Part shown: positions 36,855 through 45,977 of the stretch, in pieces
How the letters are laid out: the number at the start of each line of letters is the position of its first letter
How positions within the stretch are numbered: position 1 is the stretch's first letter
Assembly: GCA_017854255.1 (NCBI GenBank)
Contig: JAFMIA010000006.1
Coordinates: forward strand, 1-64,000
From: Pseudomonadales bacterium
Lineage (GTDB): Bacteria; Pseudomonadota; Gammaproteobacteria; Pseudomonadales; Azotimanducaceae
DNA length: 64,000 nucleotides
Direction of reading: 5' to 3'
The notes under the pieces: model-generated
What the model saw: only the letters and a program-made list of their open reading frames with translations
Databases searched by the model: none
What the model was told of the DNA's origin: nothing
Position numbers and translations under genes: made by a program

Positions 36855-38084
36855 ATGCAAATTGAAATGGAAAGCCTCTTTAAGGATCTTGTGGTCATTG
36901 ACGCCGCCTCGTTTGTTGCGGGCCCGGGTGCTGCGACGATTTTTGCCGATTTTGGCGCTCGGGTGATCAAGGTTGAGGCGCCCGCAGGGGATGCCTACCG
37001 ATTACTGCATGGCCGGCATCGATTCGACTTTAATTGGGCACTGACATCCCGGCACAAAGAGGCCATCTCAGTGGATCTCAACACCGAGGCGGGTCGCGAC
37101 ATTCTGCATCAGTTGATTCAAACCGCCGATATCTTCGTGCACAATTTTAGATCCGATCAAATCGATCGCTATGATGTAGCCTATGAGCGTCTTCGAGCTT
37201 TAAATCCGCGGTTAATTTATGGTCAATTAACCGGCTTTGGAACGAAGGGCCCAGATGCCGATAAACGCGGTTACGACACGACGGCCTGGTGGTCGAGTGC
37301 GGGCATTTTAGATCTGATGAAAAAAGGGCAGGCCGCGCCAAACTTTCCGGTCGGCGGGGTTGGCGACCATGCCTCTGCGATGACGCTGTTTGCGGGCATT
37401 ATGATGGCGCTGTATCAGCGTGAGAAAACGGGTCTCGGTGATTTCGTTGAAACCTCGCTCGTGGCGAACGGAGCTTGGTCGAATGGAATGCATTTGCAGG
37501 GCGCGATTGCGGGGTTTGATCTGAGTCAGATTTTGGAAGAAAAAGGGTATCGCTCGCCGTTTGCGATGATTTATGAAACCGCAGATCATCGGTTCTTGAT
37601 TTTAGTTTCACCAAATCCAGATAAAGAGTGGCCCGCGATTGCCCGCGCTCTGGGGCATCCTGAATGGTTAGAAGACCCACGGTTTGTCACGTTGCGCGCC
37701 ATCATGAAACTGCGCGATGAGGTTCGGCAGTTGTTTCAAGATGCGATCGGGGCCCTTACGATGGTCGAGGCCTGCCAGGCGCTGGATGCTGAGGCCTTAA
37801 GTTATAGCGTGATCGAAAAAATCTCCGAGGTGGTTCAAAGCGCACAACTGATTGAAAATGAGGTGATCATTGAAACGCATTCGGAGGATCCCGATTTCCA
37901 GTGGACGGTTGCTAATCCCATTAAACTGTCATCACTGACCCATCGCCCGGTTGGCGACCCGCCAAAGTTGGGTGAACACACTTACGCCATCTTGAAAGAC
38001 TTGGGCCTATCCGAGGCGCGGATCGATGAATTAATTGCCTCGAAGGTGGTGCGCCTCAGTCAGGCGGTTGATCCCGCCTCATAA
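36855..38084 (+). CDS. CaiB/BaiF-type CoA transferase
   Basis: 409 residues of family III CoA transferases. Hallmarks are the opening LVVIDAASFVAGPGAATIFADFGA, RVIKVEAPAGD, then GQLTGFGTKGPDADKRGYD, and Asp171 in GGVGDHASAM, the position of the catalytic aspartate. It moves CoA between carboxylic acids, for example in carnitine, formate or steroid-side-chain metabolism; the substrate is unknown. An internal ATG at 36867 is an alternative start. Tail-to-tail overlap of 25 bp with the quinone reductase gene. Confidence 0.92.
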   Translation: MQIEMESLFKDLVVIDAASFVAGPGAATIFADFGARVIKVEAPAGDAYRLLHGRHRFDFNWALTSRHKEAISVDLNTEAGRDILHQLIQTADIFVHNFRSDQIDRYDVAYERLRALNPRLIYGQLTGFGTKGPDADKRGYDTTAWWSSAGILDLMKKGQAAPNFPVGGVGDHASAMTLFAGIMMALYQREKTGLGDFVETSLVANGAWSNGMHLQGAIAGFDLSQILEEKGYRSPFAMIYETADHRFLILVSPNPDKEWPAIARALGHPEWLEDPRFVTLRAIMKLRDEVRQLFQDAIGALTMVEACQALDAEALSYSVIEKISEVVQSAQLIENEVIIETHSEDPDFQWTVANPIKLSSLTHRPVGDPPKLGEHTYAILKDLGLSEARIDELIASKVVRLSQAVDPAS

Positions 38085-39085
38085 CCATTCATGGTTAGAA
38101 CGGCTTTACCGATCACGGCGCGTGACTGTAGCGAGGTCATGGCGGCAATGCCGTCTTCAAGCGGGTAGGTCCTATGGATATACGGATCGATATGACCGTT
38201 ACATAACAGCTCAAACACCGCATCCCGACAGGCTTGGCCGAGCGCCGGATCGCGCCGACCAATTTCTCCCGCCCGAACCCCAATCACCGAAATCTGCTTA
38301 ATCAGAATGTGATTAACGGCGGCTTTAGGCCAGACGCCACTTGTAAAGCCGATTGATAAGAGACGCCCGCCCCAATTAATACATCGCATGGATTCATCAA
38401 AAACGCTGCCGCCTACGGGGTCGAAAATCACGTCCGCGCCGTTGCCGTCGGTTAAGGCCTTCACGGTTTCTCGGAAACCGCCGAGGCTACCATCGGCTTG
38501 CGTATAGTTAATCACGCCGTCCACGCCGCGCTCGTCGAGCACGCGCAGTTTTTCATCGGTGCCTGCCGTTGCGATGACCCGCGCGCCAAAATACTGTCCT
38601 AAATCGGCCGCGGCCATCCCAACGCCTCCGGCTGCACCGTGAACCAACAGGGTTTCTGATGCGGCCAATTGGCCTCTGACTTTAAGGGCAACATAGGCGG
38701 TTAAATAGGCGGTTGCGTAGCTTGCCGCTTTGGCGAAGCTCACATGCTCTGGGAGCACGCGGACACTCTCAACGGGCACGTTGGCATGCTCGCTGAAGCC
38801 GCCAAATCGTGTGCCTGCAACGACGCGGTCACCGACCTTAAGATGGATGACGTCCGGACCGACCTTGGACACGACGCCTGAGAATTCTCCTCCTGGCGCG
38901 AAGGGCATCGGCGGCTTGAATTGATAACGGCCCTGTATCATCAGAATGTCTGGAAAATTGACGGCGCACGCCTTGATTTCAATTTGAACTTCACCGGGCG
39001 CAGGATCTGCCAACGTCATGTCAACGAGGGTTAATCCATCAATGGAATCGGCTATTTCATGACATAAAAAGGATCGGGTTTTCAT
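38060..39085 (-). CDS. Zinc-type/quinone oxidoreductase-like MDR dehydrogenase
   Basis: Start at ATG 39085 (341 residues); the frame continues upstream to 39205 but without family sequence. The medium-chain reductase layout is clear: QIEIKACAVNFPDILMIQGRYQ, PFAPGGEFSGVVSKVG, then VHGAAGGVGMAAADL as the nucleotide-binding motif. No zinc-ligand cysteines are at the usual places, so it is of the quinone oxidoreductase (QOR) subgroup using NADPH. Substrate unknown. Overlaps the CoA transferase stop by 25 bp. Confidence 0.9.
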   Translation of the reverse strand: MKTRSFLCHEIADSIDGLTLVDMTLADPAPGEVQIEIKACAVNFPDILMIQGRYQFKPPMPFAPGGEFSGVVSKVGPDVIHLKVGDRVVAGTRFGGFSEHANVPVESVRVLPEHVSFAKAASYATAYLTAYVALKVRGQLAASETLLVHGAAGGVGMAAADLGQYFGARVIATAGTDEKLRVLDERGVDGVINYTQADGSLGGFRETVKALTDGNGADVIFDPVGGSVFDESMRCINWGGRLLSIGFTSGVWPKAAVNHILIKQISVIGVRAGEIGRRDPALGQACRDAVFELLCNGHIDPYIHRTYPLEDGIAAMTSLQSRAVIGKAVLTMNGYEAGSTA

Positions 39086-39558
39086 CAGGACTCGCTGAGG
39101 ATTGAGGCTGGCAAAAGATAGCATAAAACGGCAATGCCTCGAGACTTGTCGTCGATTTATCGACGCGGCAGAACGGCGTGTGTTGAGCCTGCACCTGTCC
39201 GGCATCTGTCCTGCATCTGTAAATAAGGGGCCTTTGAATTTCGGGACAAGGCAAGCTTTAGAAATGGGGTCAACAACCCGATCACGTTATCAGCGAAGGA
39301 GAATCTTGGTTCTCGGGTGAGATTCGAGTCTTCGGCTTGCGGGGTCAAACCGGCTTGGTGAGGGCCGAAACATCACTTTAAATTGCCCTCGTTCGAGCCA
39401 GCCTTGCCCGACAGGTGGTGAAAAAGGTGTCAGGGCGAGCCCTGTAACGCTGATTGATAAAAAACAGGCGGGCCGATCGAGACGGGCGCGGCCTATAGGA
39501 TTTCACCGGTTAATGGGGTTATGGTTTAAGCTTCGTACAGATGAAACAAGGAGTTGGA
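39086..39558. other. Non-coding gap between quinone reductase and kinase genes
   Basis: This 473-bp divergent gap holds the promoters of both flanking genes. Short frames exist but lack family features. No strong hairpin, repeat or RNA gene was recognised. Confidence 0.5.
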
Positions 39559-40581
39559 ATGATCGAAGGTATTGATGAGGCCGCTGTTACGGCATGGATT
39601 AGATCCAAGATTCCTGATTTGGCAGACCCCGTTGAGTATGACTTGATTACCGGTGGGCACTCGAACCTAACCTATCGCTGTCGCGACGCGCAAGGGCAAT
39701 GCTATGTGCTGCGCCGGCCGCCTTTAGGGCATGTACTTGAAAGCGCCCATGATATGAGCCGGGAGCATAAAATTATCCATGCATTGCAAGGCAATACGGT
39801 GCCGGTTCCGAAGACTTACGGTTTGTGTCAGGACGCAAGCGTCAATGGCGCTGATTTTTACGTCATGGGGTTTGTTGACGGCTTGGTGCTGAATGACAGT
39901 GTTGTGGGTGAACAGGTACTGGCCAGTCATCGGGCGGCCCTCAGTCAACATGTTGTGAATATTCTGTGCGATCTGCACGAGGTCGATGTCGATGGCGTCG
40001 GCCTAGGTGATCTCGGCCGTAAAGAGGCCTATTTGTCCCGGCAGTTGAATCGTTGGACCAAACAATGGGTCGCCTCGAAAACCCATCCCATTCCAGAAAT
40101 GGAAGCCAGCCAACAATTACTCGCCGAGCGAATGCCTGAGCAGATTGGCTCGAGCATTGTTCATGGGGATTTTAGGTTGGGCAATATGATTGTCTCTGAT
40201 GATCGGGTTGAAGCTATTTTAGATTGGGAACTGTGCACATTAGGTGATCCGCTCGCCGATGTCGGTTACTTGCTCAACAACTGGGTCAGCCCTGGCGAGA
40301 TCGAAGCCCCCGGTGAGGGCGATCAATCGCCCACAGCGGTTGGGGGGTATCTGTCGCGGGACGCGCTTTGCGATATTTACCAAACCCGGACGGGACGAGA
40401 TTTATCACAGATCAATTACTATCGCGCCTTCCAGCACTGGCGCTTGGCCGCCATTGGACAGGGCGTTTACAAGCGTTATCTGATGGGCGCTATGGGCGAG
40501 TCAAGAGACGTCGATTTAGAGAAACAAAAACTGGGTGTAACGCGACGTGCTGAAGCGGCGCTTGCGTTGCTTGAAGCTTAA
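39559..40581 (+). CDS. APH-like phosphotransferase (ACAD10/LvaA-like kinase)
   Basis: ATG 39559 is favoured by AAGGAG upstream; ATG 39541 lacks one. The product is 340 residues. ITGGHSNLTYR is the glycine-rich loop, SSIVH202-G-D204-FRLGN the catalytic loop and AILDWELCTLGDPLADVGYLL the metal-binding region. This is the pattern of the kinase half of mammalian ACAD10/11 and bacterial LvaA, which phosphorylate 4-hydroxyacyl-CoA. A similar role here is plausible but not shown. Confidence 0.87.
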   Translation: MIEGIDEAAVTAWIRSKIPDLADPVEYDLITGGHSNLTYRCRDAQGQCYVLRRPPLGHVLESAHDMSREHKIIHALQGNTVPVPKTYGLCQDASVNGADFYVMGFVDGLVLNDSVVGEQVLASHRAALSQHVVNILCDLHEVDVDGVGLGDLGRKEAYLSRQLNRWTKQWVASKTHPIPEMEASQQLLAERMPEQIGSSIVHGDFRLGNMIVSDDRVEAILDWELCTLGDPLADVGYLLNNWVSPGEIEAPGEGDQSPTAVGGYLSRDALCDIYQTRTGRDLSQINYYRAFQHWRLAAIGQGVYKRYLMGAMGESRDVDLEKQKLGVTRRAEAALALLEA

Positions 40582-40626
40582 GGCGGCCTGCTTCGGGTCG
40601 TCTTAGCCTCGGGTTTTGGCGAGGGC

Positions 40627-41439
40627 TCAGTGAAGATGACGTCTTGAGTGGCCCATCGCCATTAGGCGTTGTGCTGCGAGTTTGCCAACATCCGAGTCTT
40701 TTGTGGTTTCGATCAGGCCAGTGTAGAGGGTTTTTGCAGATTCTAAGTCGCCCCGCAATTCCCGAATGTTGGCCAATTGTAATTTTAGCGCCGCTTGGTT
40801 TGGCCGAAGCAGACGCTGCTGCTCAAGACACAGTTCTGCCGCCTGCCAGGCTCGGGCACGCCAAAACCCTTGCTTTAGGTTTTCGATCAAGCGCATGAGC
40901 AGATCGCGCCGGTTGGCAGGCTCAAGGTGGGCCGCCTCAAGGGTTGCGCCGGGGCCGAGGTTCTGGCGAAGCAAAGTTTGGCAGTCTGATTGGCTGAGCG
41001 CACGGCCTGCGAAAGGATCAATTAAAATAGTGTCTTGCTCAGGGAAGCGAATTAAGAAGTGCCCCGGGAAGTTAATGCCGGTTGCGGCAATACCAACCCG
41101 CTCTGCAACGGACAAATAAATCAGTGCCAACGTGATGGGGATCCCGCGCCGAACGGCGAGCACGCGGTTCAGATAACTGTTGTCGGCAAGACCATAGTCT
41201 TGGGTATTGCCCATGAATTGCTGTGTATCGGCAAGGAATGTGACTAATTGTTCTGCTCGAATGGGCTGATCCGTTGCTAAGAAATCGTTCGCAAGGGTGT
41301 CCAATTTATGAAGACAACCATCAAGGTCGATGTCTTGGGCTTGATGTTCTGCTGCGAACAACAGCGCCAACCGATCGAGCGGCAGGTCCTCATCATTCAA
41401 AAGGCAAAGCGCTGCTATTTTGGTTCGAGTGGTTGACAT
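40627..41439 (-). CDS. SirB1 family protein (transglutaminase-like plus TPR)
   Basis: 270 residues. The N-terminal half is the SirB1 transglutaminase-like domain: NSYLNRVLAVRRGIPITLALIYLSVAERVG then GINFPGHFLIRF. The C-terminal part is a short tetratricopeptide-like helical repeat (LLMRLIENLKQGFWRARAWQ, then NQAALKLQLANIRELRGD). The role is unknown; in many proteobacteria the gene sits near prmC and hemA, which is not the case here. The Shine-Dalgarno is weak. Confidence 0.9.
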   Translation of the reverse strand: MSTTRTKIAALCLLNDEDLPLDRLALLFAAEHQAQDIDLDGCLHKLDTLANDFLATDQPIRAEQLVTFLADTQQFMGNTQDYGLADNSYLNRVLAVRRGIPITLALIYLSVAERVGIAATGINFPGHFLIRFPEQDTILIDPFAGRALSQSDCQTLLRQNLGPGATLEAAHLEPANRRDLLMRLIENLKQGFWRARAWQAAELCLEQQRLLRPNQAALKLQLANIRELRGDLESAKTLYTGLIETTKDSDVGKLAAQRLMAMGHSRRHLH

Positions 41440-41524
41440 GCGTTCACTTTACAAGAGATCTTGGGCTATGCAAGTTGGCCGTAGTCGCGCGCGAGCAATC
41501 GGTTTATCAAGGAGTAATAGCCCC

Positions 41525-42139
41525 ATGGCGTTGACGTTGTATCATGTTCCTGGCGCCCGATCGCTTCGGGTGATTTGGTTGTGTCTCGAGTTGGATCTGC
41601 CTTTAACCATTGAAACCATCGATTTTTCGCCAAAGTTTCGGGATTCAGAAAGCTGGCGGGCGCTCAGTCCAACTGGAAAAGTGCCGGTCCTGCGCGACGA
41701 CGGCTTTACGATGTTTGAATCGGGTGCAATGTTGCAGTATCTACTCGATGCTTATGGGGCGGGGCAACTCCAACCTGCAGCGGGTACCCAAGCGGCTGCA
41801 ATGTTTCAGCAATGGAGTTGGTTTGCGGAGGCGACTTTTGCGAGGCCCTTAGGGGATATTGCGCAGCATACTGTTGTGCGCCCTGAAGCTCAGCGGATAC
41901 CGGCCGTCGTCGATGATGCCCGACAGCGGGCGAGCATCTGTTTGCAAGCGCTTGAAGTAGGAATGGGCGCAGGGCCTTACTTGCTCGGGAACGCCTTTAC
42001 GGCAGCAGACATCAATATGGGCTACTCGTTGGTGCTCGCCGAACGCTTTGGGCTGATCGAGCCCGGGTTGAGTCGGGTTGTTTCTTATTTCGACGGCCTC
42101 AAAACACGGCCCCATTTTTTGAAGGCATTAACGTTATAA
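41525..42139 (+). CDS. Glutathione S-transferase family protein
   Basis: 204 residues from ATG 41525, with AAGGAG ten bases upstream. LTLYHVPGARSLRVIWLCLELDL, GKVPVLRDDG (cis-proline) and FESGAMLQYLLDAYG are the GST N-terminal domain, and FTAADINMGY is the N-capping box of the alpha domain. It may conjugate or reduce electrophiles with glutathione. It is convergent with trhO. Confidence 0.9.
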   Translation: MALTLYHVPGARSLRVIWLCLELDLPLTIETIDFSPKFRDSESWRALSPTGKVPVLRDDGFTMFESGAMLQYLLDAYGAGQLQPAAGTQAAAMFQQWSWFAEATFARPLGDIAQHTVVRPEAQRIPAVVDDARQRASICLQALEVGMGAGPYLLGNAFTAADINMGYSLVLAERFGLIEPGLSRVVSYFDGLKTRPHFLKALTL

Positions 42140-42244
42140 GGCGGGTTTGATTCTGACGCGCTGGTCGCCCTTTTGGGTGAGCCTTGATGGCGCTGGCTCA
42201 GCAGTCTGCTAATGGCGGCTGTTAATGAGGCCTGGTCTGGGTGG

Positions 42245-43270
42245 TTATTCCGGTAGATCGTTTTGGGCGCCTGGGGGCGCTGATTGAGCGTGCTTTCGTG
42301 CGATTTTACGCGCTTTGCGTTTTTCCTGATCTTTGCGAGCGGCATCGCCAATGTGGGCGTCGCCTCGAGCCTTAGCGAGTTGGACTTGTTTTTCGCGTTC
42401 AGCAAATCGCGCTTGTTGATCCGGCGTTAATTGGCCGATGCAGTACCGACAGGACAAACCCTGTGTATAAGATGCCAGGGTCAAATCGGCGTCGGTTAGT
42501 GGTCGGCGACAGGCATGACACTGAGTGTAGCCAGCAGGTTGTAAGTTATGATCAACCGCCACGCGCTCGTCGAAGACGAAACAGGCTCCCTGCCAAAGCG
42601 ATTCTGCCTTTGGCACAGTTTCCAAATACTTCAGGATTCCGCCATCAAGGTGATAGACCTCAGCGTATCCTTGTGACTTGAGGTAGGCGGTTGATTTTTC
42701 GCACCGAATACCGCCCGTGCAAAACATCGCAATTTTCTGATCCTTGTTGGCAGGTAGGGTGCGCGCGGCGTAATCAGGAAAGTCGCGAAAGGACTGGGTT
42801 TCTGGGTTCAAAGCGCCTTGAAAGGTCCCCACTTCCACTTCGTAATCATTGCGCGTATCGATCAACATGACAGAGGGGTCTTGAATCAACGCGTTCCAGT
42901 CTTCTGGCGCGACGTACTTGCCGGCGTCGTGAACAGGGTCTAGGTCGGGTTGTCCCATGGTGACGATTTCTTTTTTTAACTTCACCTTTGCGCGCAAAAA
43001 CGGTGCCTCAGCACAGTAGGACTCTTTGGTTTGCAGATTCCGCAAACGCGGATCTTCTCGAATGGCGTCAAATAACTGATCCGTTTCGCGCCGAGCGCCT
43101 GCAACGGTGCCATTAATGCCTTCTGGGGCGACCAACATTGTGCCGAGGATATTAAAGCGGCCGACTAATCTTAATAGGGTCTTTCGCAGCGCTTCAGGCG
43201 ATTCAATTCTGGCAAAGAGGTAAAAGGCCGAGACAACAAAGGGCTCGGCGTCGCCGGCGTCATGAGGCAT
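42245..43270 (-). CDS. trhO: tRNA uridine(34) hydroxylase TrhO (YceA)
   Basis: 341 residues with a central rhodanese domain: MLIDTRNDYEVEVGTFQGALNP and the catalytic cysteine loop FCTGGIRCEKSTAYL. The N-terminal FNILGTMLVAPEGINGTVAG and the C-terminal Cys-rich segment (CHACRRP, CRYC) are TrhO hallmarks. TrhO hydroxylates wobble U34 of tRNA to 5-hydroxyuridine. The C-terminus is an unusually basic tail (RKDQEKRKARKIARKH). It overlaps the upstream nitroreductase by 11 bp. Confidence 0.94.
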   Translation of the reverse strand: MPHDAGDAEPFVVSAFYLFARIESPEALRKTLLRLVGRFNILGTMLVAPEGINGTVAGARRETDQLFDAIREDPRLRNLQTKESYCAEAPFLRAKVKLKKEIVTMGQPDLDPVHDAGKYVAPEDWNALIQDPSVMLIDTRNDYEVEVGTFQGALNPETQSFRDFPDYAARTLPANKDQKIAMFCTGGIRCEKSTAYLKSQGYAEVYHLDGGILKYLETVPKAESLWQGACFVFDERVAVDHNLQPAGYTQCHACRRPLTDADLTLASYTQGLSCRYCIGQLTPDQQARFAEREKQVQLAKARGDAHIGDAARKDQEKRKARKIARKHAQSAPPGAQNDLPE

Positions 43271-43928
43271 CGAGTGGCGCTCCCGAAAAATGATTCAGGG
43301 CCGTAAAAGCGGTCACCGGATGACGTTTTAATTTGGTGAGTTGCCGAGTCGGTTCACCAATGCCGACCAGTGCTGCGATGGCATGGTCGGTTGGAATGCC
43401 TAAAAGGCGCTTTGCTTCGGGCTCTGAATGGCTGAGAAAGGTTGTCAGGACCCCGCCTAAACCTTCGTTACGCGCAGCGAGCAGGATGTTCCAGACAAAG
43501 GGGTAGATAGAGGCGCCAGCGATGACGCCAACGCGGTCGAGATCCTTGTCGAACGCGGTCACAAGGTTTAAATCGACGGTAACCACCAACACGACCGGTG
43601 CTTGCGTGAGTTGTCCGGTAAAGGGCATGTCAGGGGACATAGCATCGATGCTGGCCTGAGGCACAGCAGAGGGTGAAATACTGTTAAAAGGCGTTTCGCC
43701 GGCGACGGCCATGGCTTTGTAAGCTTGAATTGTCGGCGCCATAAGGGTTTGTAAATCAGTTCTCAAGGAGGGCTCGGTGATCACCAAGACTTTCCAGCCC
43801 TGGCGATTACCACCACTGGGGGCAAATCTGGCATGGTCTAATATCCGGTACAGGGTCTCATTGGAGATGACGCGATCTGTAAAGGATCGCGCAGCAAAAG
43901 TGGTTTTCATGACCTCGTAAGTTTCCAT
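43260..43928 (-). CDS. Nitroreductase family flavoprotein
   Basis: 222 residues. FAARSFTDRVISNETLYRIL followed by ARFAPSGGNRQGWK is the FMN-binding start of the family, and EGLGGVLTTF the C-terminal flavin contact. It would be a homodimeric NAD(P)H- or F420H2-dependent reductase. The substrate is unknown; because CofE here lacks the reductase domain found in FbiB, this protein could be considered as a separate dehydro-F420-0 reductase, though it is 28 kb away from the operon. Co-transcribed with trhO (overlapping). Confidence 0.85.
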   Translation of the reverse strand: METYEVMKTTFAARSFTDRVISNETLYRILDHARFAPSGGNRQGWKVLVITEPSLRTDLQTLMAPTIQAYKAMAVAGETPFNSISPSAVPQASIDAMSPDMPFTGQLTQAPVVLVVTVDLNLVTAFDKDLDRVGVIAGASIYPFVWNILLAARNEGLGGVLTTFLSHSEPEAKRLLGIPTDHAIAALVGIGEPTRQLTKLKRHPVTAFTALNHFSGAPLDAS

Positions 43929-44203
43929 CAGGTTGGCTCCAGATTGGCGGTTCAGGCGTCGTTATTATCGCCCAATCTATTCGAGATTGGCATCTTTGCA
44001 TTGGTCTGGTTCGTCCACCGACTGACTAGGACCTTGGGTGCGACAGTGATAGCATCAAGACCGAATCAGGGCCTTGCCAAGGCTCGATTAGGGTTTGTGC
44101 GAGGCGATCAAGTCAAATGAAGACCTGCGAATACGCGGTCCTCGGTTAGATGCTATTGAATGTGGGCGATAAACTTATTGGTTCAAAAAATTGAGGAAGC
44201 GCA

Positions 44204-44668
44204 ATGTTAAAATCAGGGGATACAGCGCCAGCATTTTCGCTACCAGATCAGTCGGGTAATCTAATTAGTCTGGCAGACTTCATGAGCAGTCGGGCTTTGG
44301 TTTTGTACTTTTATCCAGCGGACTTCACGCCGGGATGAACGAAACAAGCTTGTGGCATACGTGATATGCACGAAGACTTTGAAGCCCTTTCACTACCGGT
44401 GCTGGCGATTAGCCCACAGAGTGAGGACAGCCATGCTCGGTTTGCGAGCCAGCACCAATTGCCGTTTCCGTTGTTGGTGGACGCCGATAAAACCGTCATC
44501 AAGGCCTATAAAGTGAACGGGCCGCTGGGGCTAGGGGTGCGCCGAGTCACTTATTTGATCAGTCCTGAGGGCGTTATTATCGACGCGCTGCAGGCAGATT
44601 TTCGAGTGAACGAACACTTGCGCTTTTTGAAGCGGTTCATTGAATCTCAAGCTCAGTTGAATGGTTAA
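44204..44668 (+). CDS. BCP-type peroxiredoxin with in-frame UGA at the peroxidatic site (probable selenoprotein)
   Basis: ATG 44204 has GAGGAAG at the right distance. The frame runs 44 codons, meets TGA at 44336-44338, and continues to TAA 44666-44668, giving 154 residues if the TGA is read through. The text before it (LKSGDTAPAFSLPDQSGN, LVLYFYPADFTPG) and after it (TKQACGIRDMHEDFEAL, then SHARFASQHQLPFPLLVDAD) is one intact AhpC/TSA-family peroxiredoxin. The UGA is exactly where the peroxidatic Cys stands in the family (TPGC-T-K), and resolving Cys50 is kept (U-x4-C). A hairpin at 44350-44373 with loop CGTGA, 21 bases past the UGA, fits a bacterial SECIS. It would reduce peroxides with thiols. 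An ordinary stop or sequence error is the alternative. Confidence 0.8.
44350..44373 (+). promoter_or_regulatory. Candidate bacterial SECIS hairpin
   Basis: Just after the in-frame TGA (44336-44338), TTGT(G)GCATA pairs with TATGCACGA around the loop CGTGA (44360-44364); one G is bulged and one pair is G-U. The loop starts 21 bases after the UGA and has G at its second position, both within the usual bacterial SECIS range. Found by eye, not by folding software. Confidence 0.5.
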
Positions 44669-44688
44669 CAAGACTCAGGTGGAAAAAG

Positions 44689-45609
44689 ATGATCACGGTT
44701 AAGGCCATAAAACCTCGGTTTCAAAATAGGGTTAAGCCGACCCTCGCGCGGCAAACACGGCGCGCGATCGCGGGTGTGATAGCCCTTACCAGTTGCTTTT
44801 GGTTGCCCGCCGCGTTGGGTTGGTCGGCAACAGGTCATCAACTGACCTGCGAGGTTGCGGCAAGTCAATTGACTGACCCAGTCAAGACTCGAATACAGGC
44901 GTTGATGCAGGCGCTGCCCGATGCGCAGCGAGACGATTTATTCGACGGCAAGGCGCTGACGTTTGCCGACTTGTGTACTTGGGCGGATCAGGTTCGGCCC
45001 CTAAAACAGTACAGGTCGGTTGCGTCTTGGCACTATGTCAATGTTGCGCGCGATGCGTCCAGCGTCAACTACGACAAGTGTGTAACGGGCTGTCTTTTAA
45101 CCGCAATCGAAACCCATATTGGTTTGCTGCAACAGACTGAGTTGTCGCCTTGGCCGAGATTGCAATCGCTGATGTTTTTGAGTCATTGGATCGGAGATCT
45201 CCATCAACCCCTCCACGTGAGTTTTTTTGAGGATTTAGGCGGCAATCGCACTCAGGTCACGGGGTATGACGATTGCGCCAATCTTCATGGGGTTTGGGAT
45301 TTTTGCTTGGTGTCCACAACCGGGAAATCACGCTCGGATCTTTTGGTCGAATTACTCGCCCTGCCCGGCGCCGACGGCTTTGACCAGGGGACTGCGCTGA
45401 GTTGGGCGCAAGAGTCTTTGGATTTGGTGACCCATCCAAGGGTGCAGTACTGTCGTAAATCCGAGGTTGGGTGCGCGCCTTGGTCGACCCAGCGCTATGC
45501 CCTAAGTCCCGATTACCAAGCGATTAATTGGCCTGTCGCTAAGCTGCGTCTTGCACAAGCGGGGTACCGGTTGGCGGGACTGATGAACACCTTGATGGCG
45601 GCGCCCTGA
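44689..45609 (+). CDS. S1/P1-type zinc nuclease, secreted
   Basis: 306 residues. A basic N-terminus and hydrophobic core (AIAGVIALTSCFWLPAAL) form a signal peptide, predicted to be cut before Trp45. WSATGHQ then gives the mature N-terminal Trp and His50 that bind the trinuclear zinc cluster in P1 nuclease. Further ligands are in SWHYVNV, HWIGDLHQPLH and NLHGVWD. It should degrade single-stranded DNA/RNA in the periplasm or outside. It starts 20 bp after the peroxiredoxin, probably in the same transcript. Confidence 0.9.
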   Translation: MITVKAIKPRFQNRVKPTLARQTRRAIAGVIALTSCFWLPAALGWSATGHQLTCEVAASQLTDPVKTRIQALMQALPDAQRDDLFDGKALTFADLCTWADQVRPLKQYRSVASWHYVNVARDASSVNYDKCVTGCLLTAIETHIGLLQQTELSPWPRLQSLMFLSHWIGDLHQPLHVSFFEDLGGNRTQVTGYDDCANLHGVWDFCLVSTTGKSRSDLLVELLALPGADGFDQGTALSWAQESLDLVTHPRVQYCRKSEVGCAPWSTQRYALSPDYQAINWPVAKLRLAQAGYRLAGLMNTLMAAP

Positions 45610-45683
45610 AGGTGAGGTGTGGGCGTGAGCATTTAAAAAGAGGATGCGAATAAGGCCCTGGTTGCGCCGCGTCGGGCCGCCCA

Positions 45684-45711
45684 TCCGGACGACGCCGGAG
45701 CCTGTTTTTTT
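45684..45711 (+). terminator. Probable terminator after the nuclease gene
   Basis: TCCGG-ACGACG-CCGGA (45684-45699) followed by GCCTGTTTTTTT. The stem is short but the T-run is good. The rest of the 368-bp gap (45610-45977) shows no gene. Confidence 0.5.
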
Positions 45712-45977
45712 GGGGCTAAAGCGTTTTTGTAGGGCAGGCGGGGCGGGGTCATGATCGCGGGGTTTTGAATAAATATTGGACTGAAAGCGTTGCCTTAAGG
45801 ACGCCCGGCGGGCAAATAATGGGCGGCGCGATTAGCCTGTTTGGCTTAGGTGAGGCGATGGGCAGACGGGGCCCCTATAAGCGGCTTTTATCAAAGCTGG
45901 TCAGGGGTAATAAAGCGTTGATGATTAACAGATAAAAAACAGACAAGAAACAGATAAGAAACACAGGGGAGTTAAGG

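Noticed and set aside
44336-44338. Reading the peroxiredoxin as starting only at the later ATG 44366
   Set aside because: That start would drop the whole active site and the N-terminal half of the fold, and ATG 44204 has a good ribosome-binding site in the same frame.
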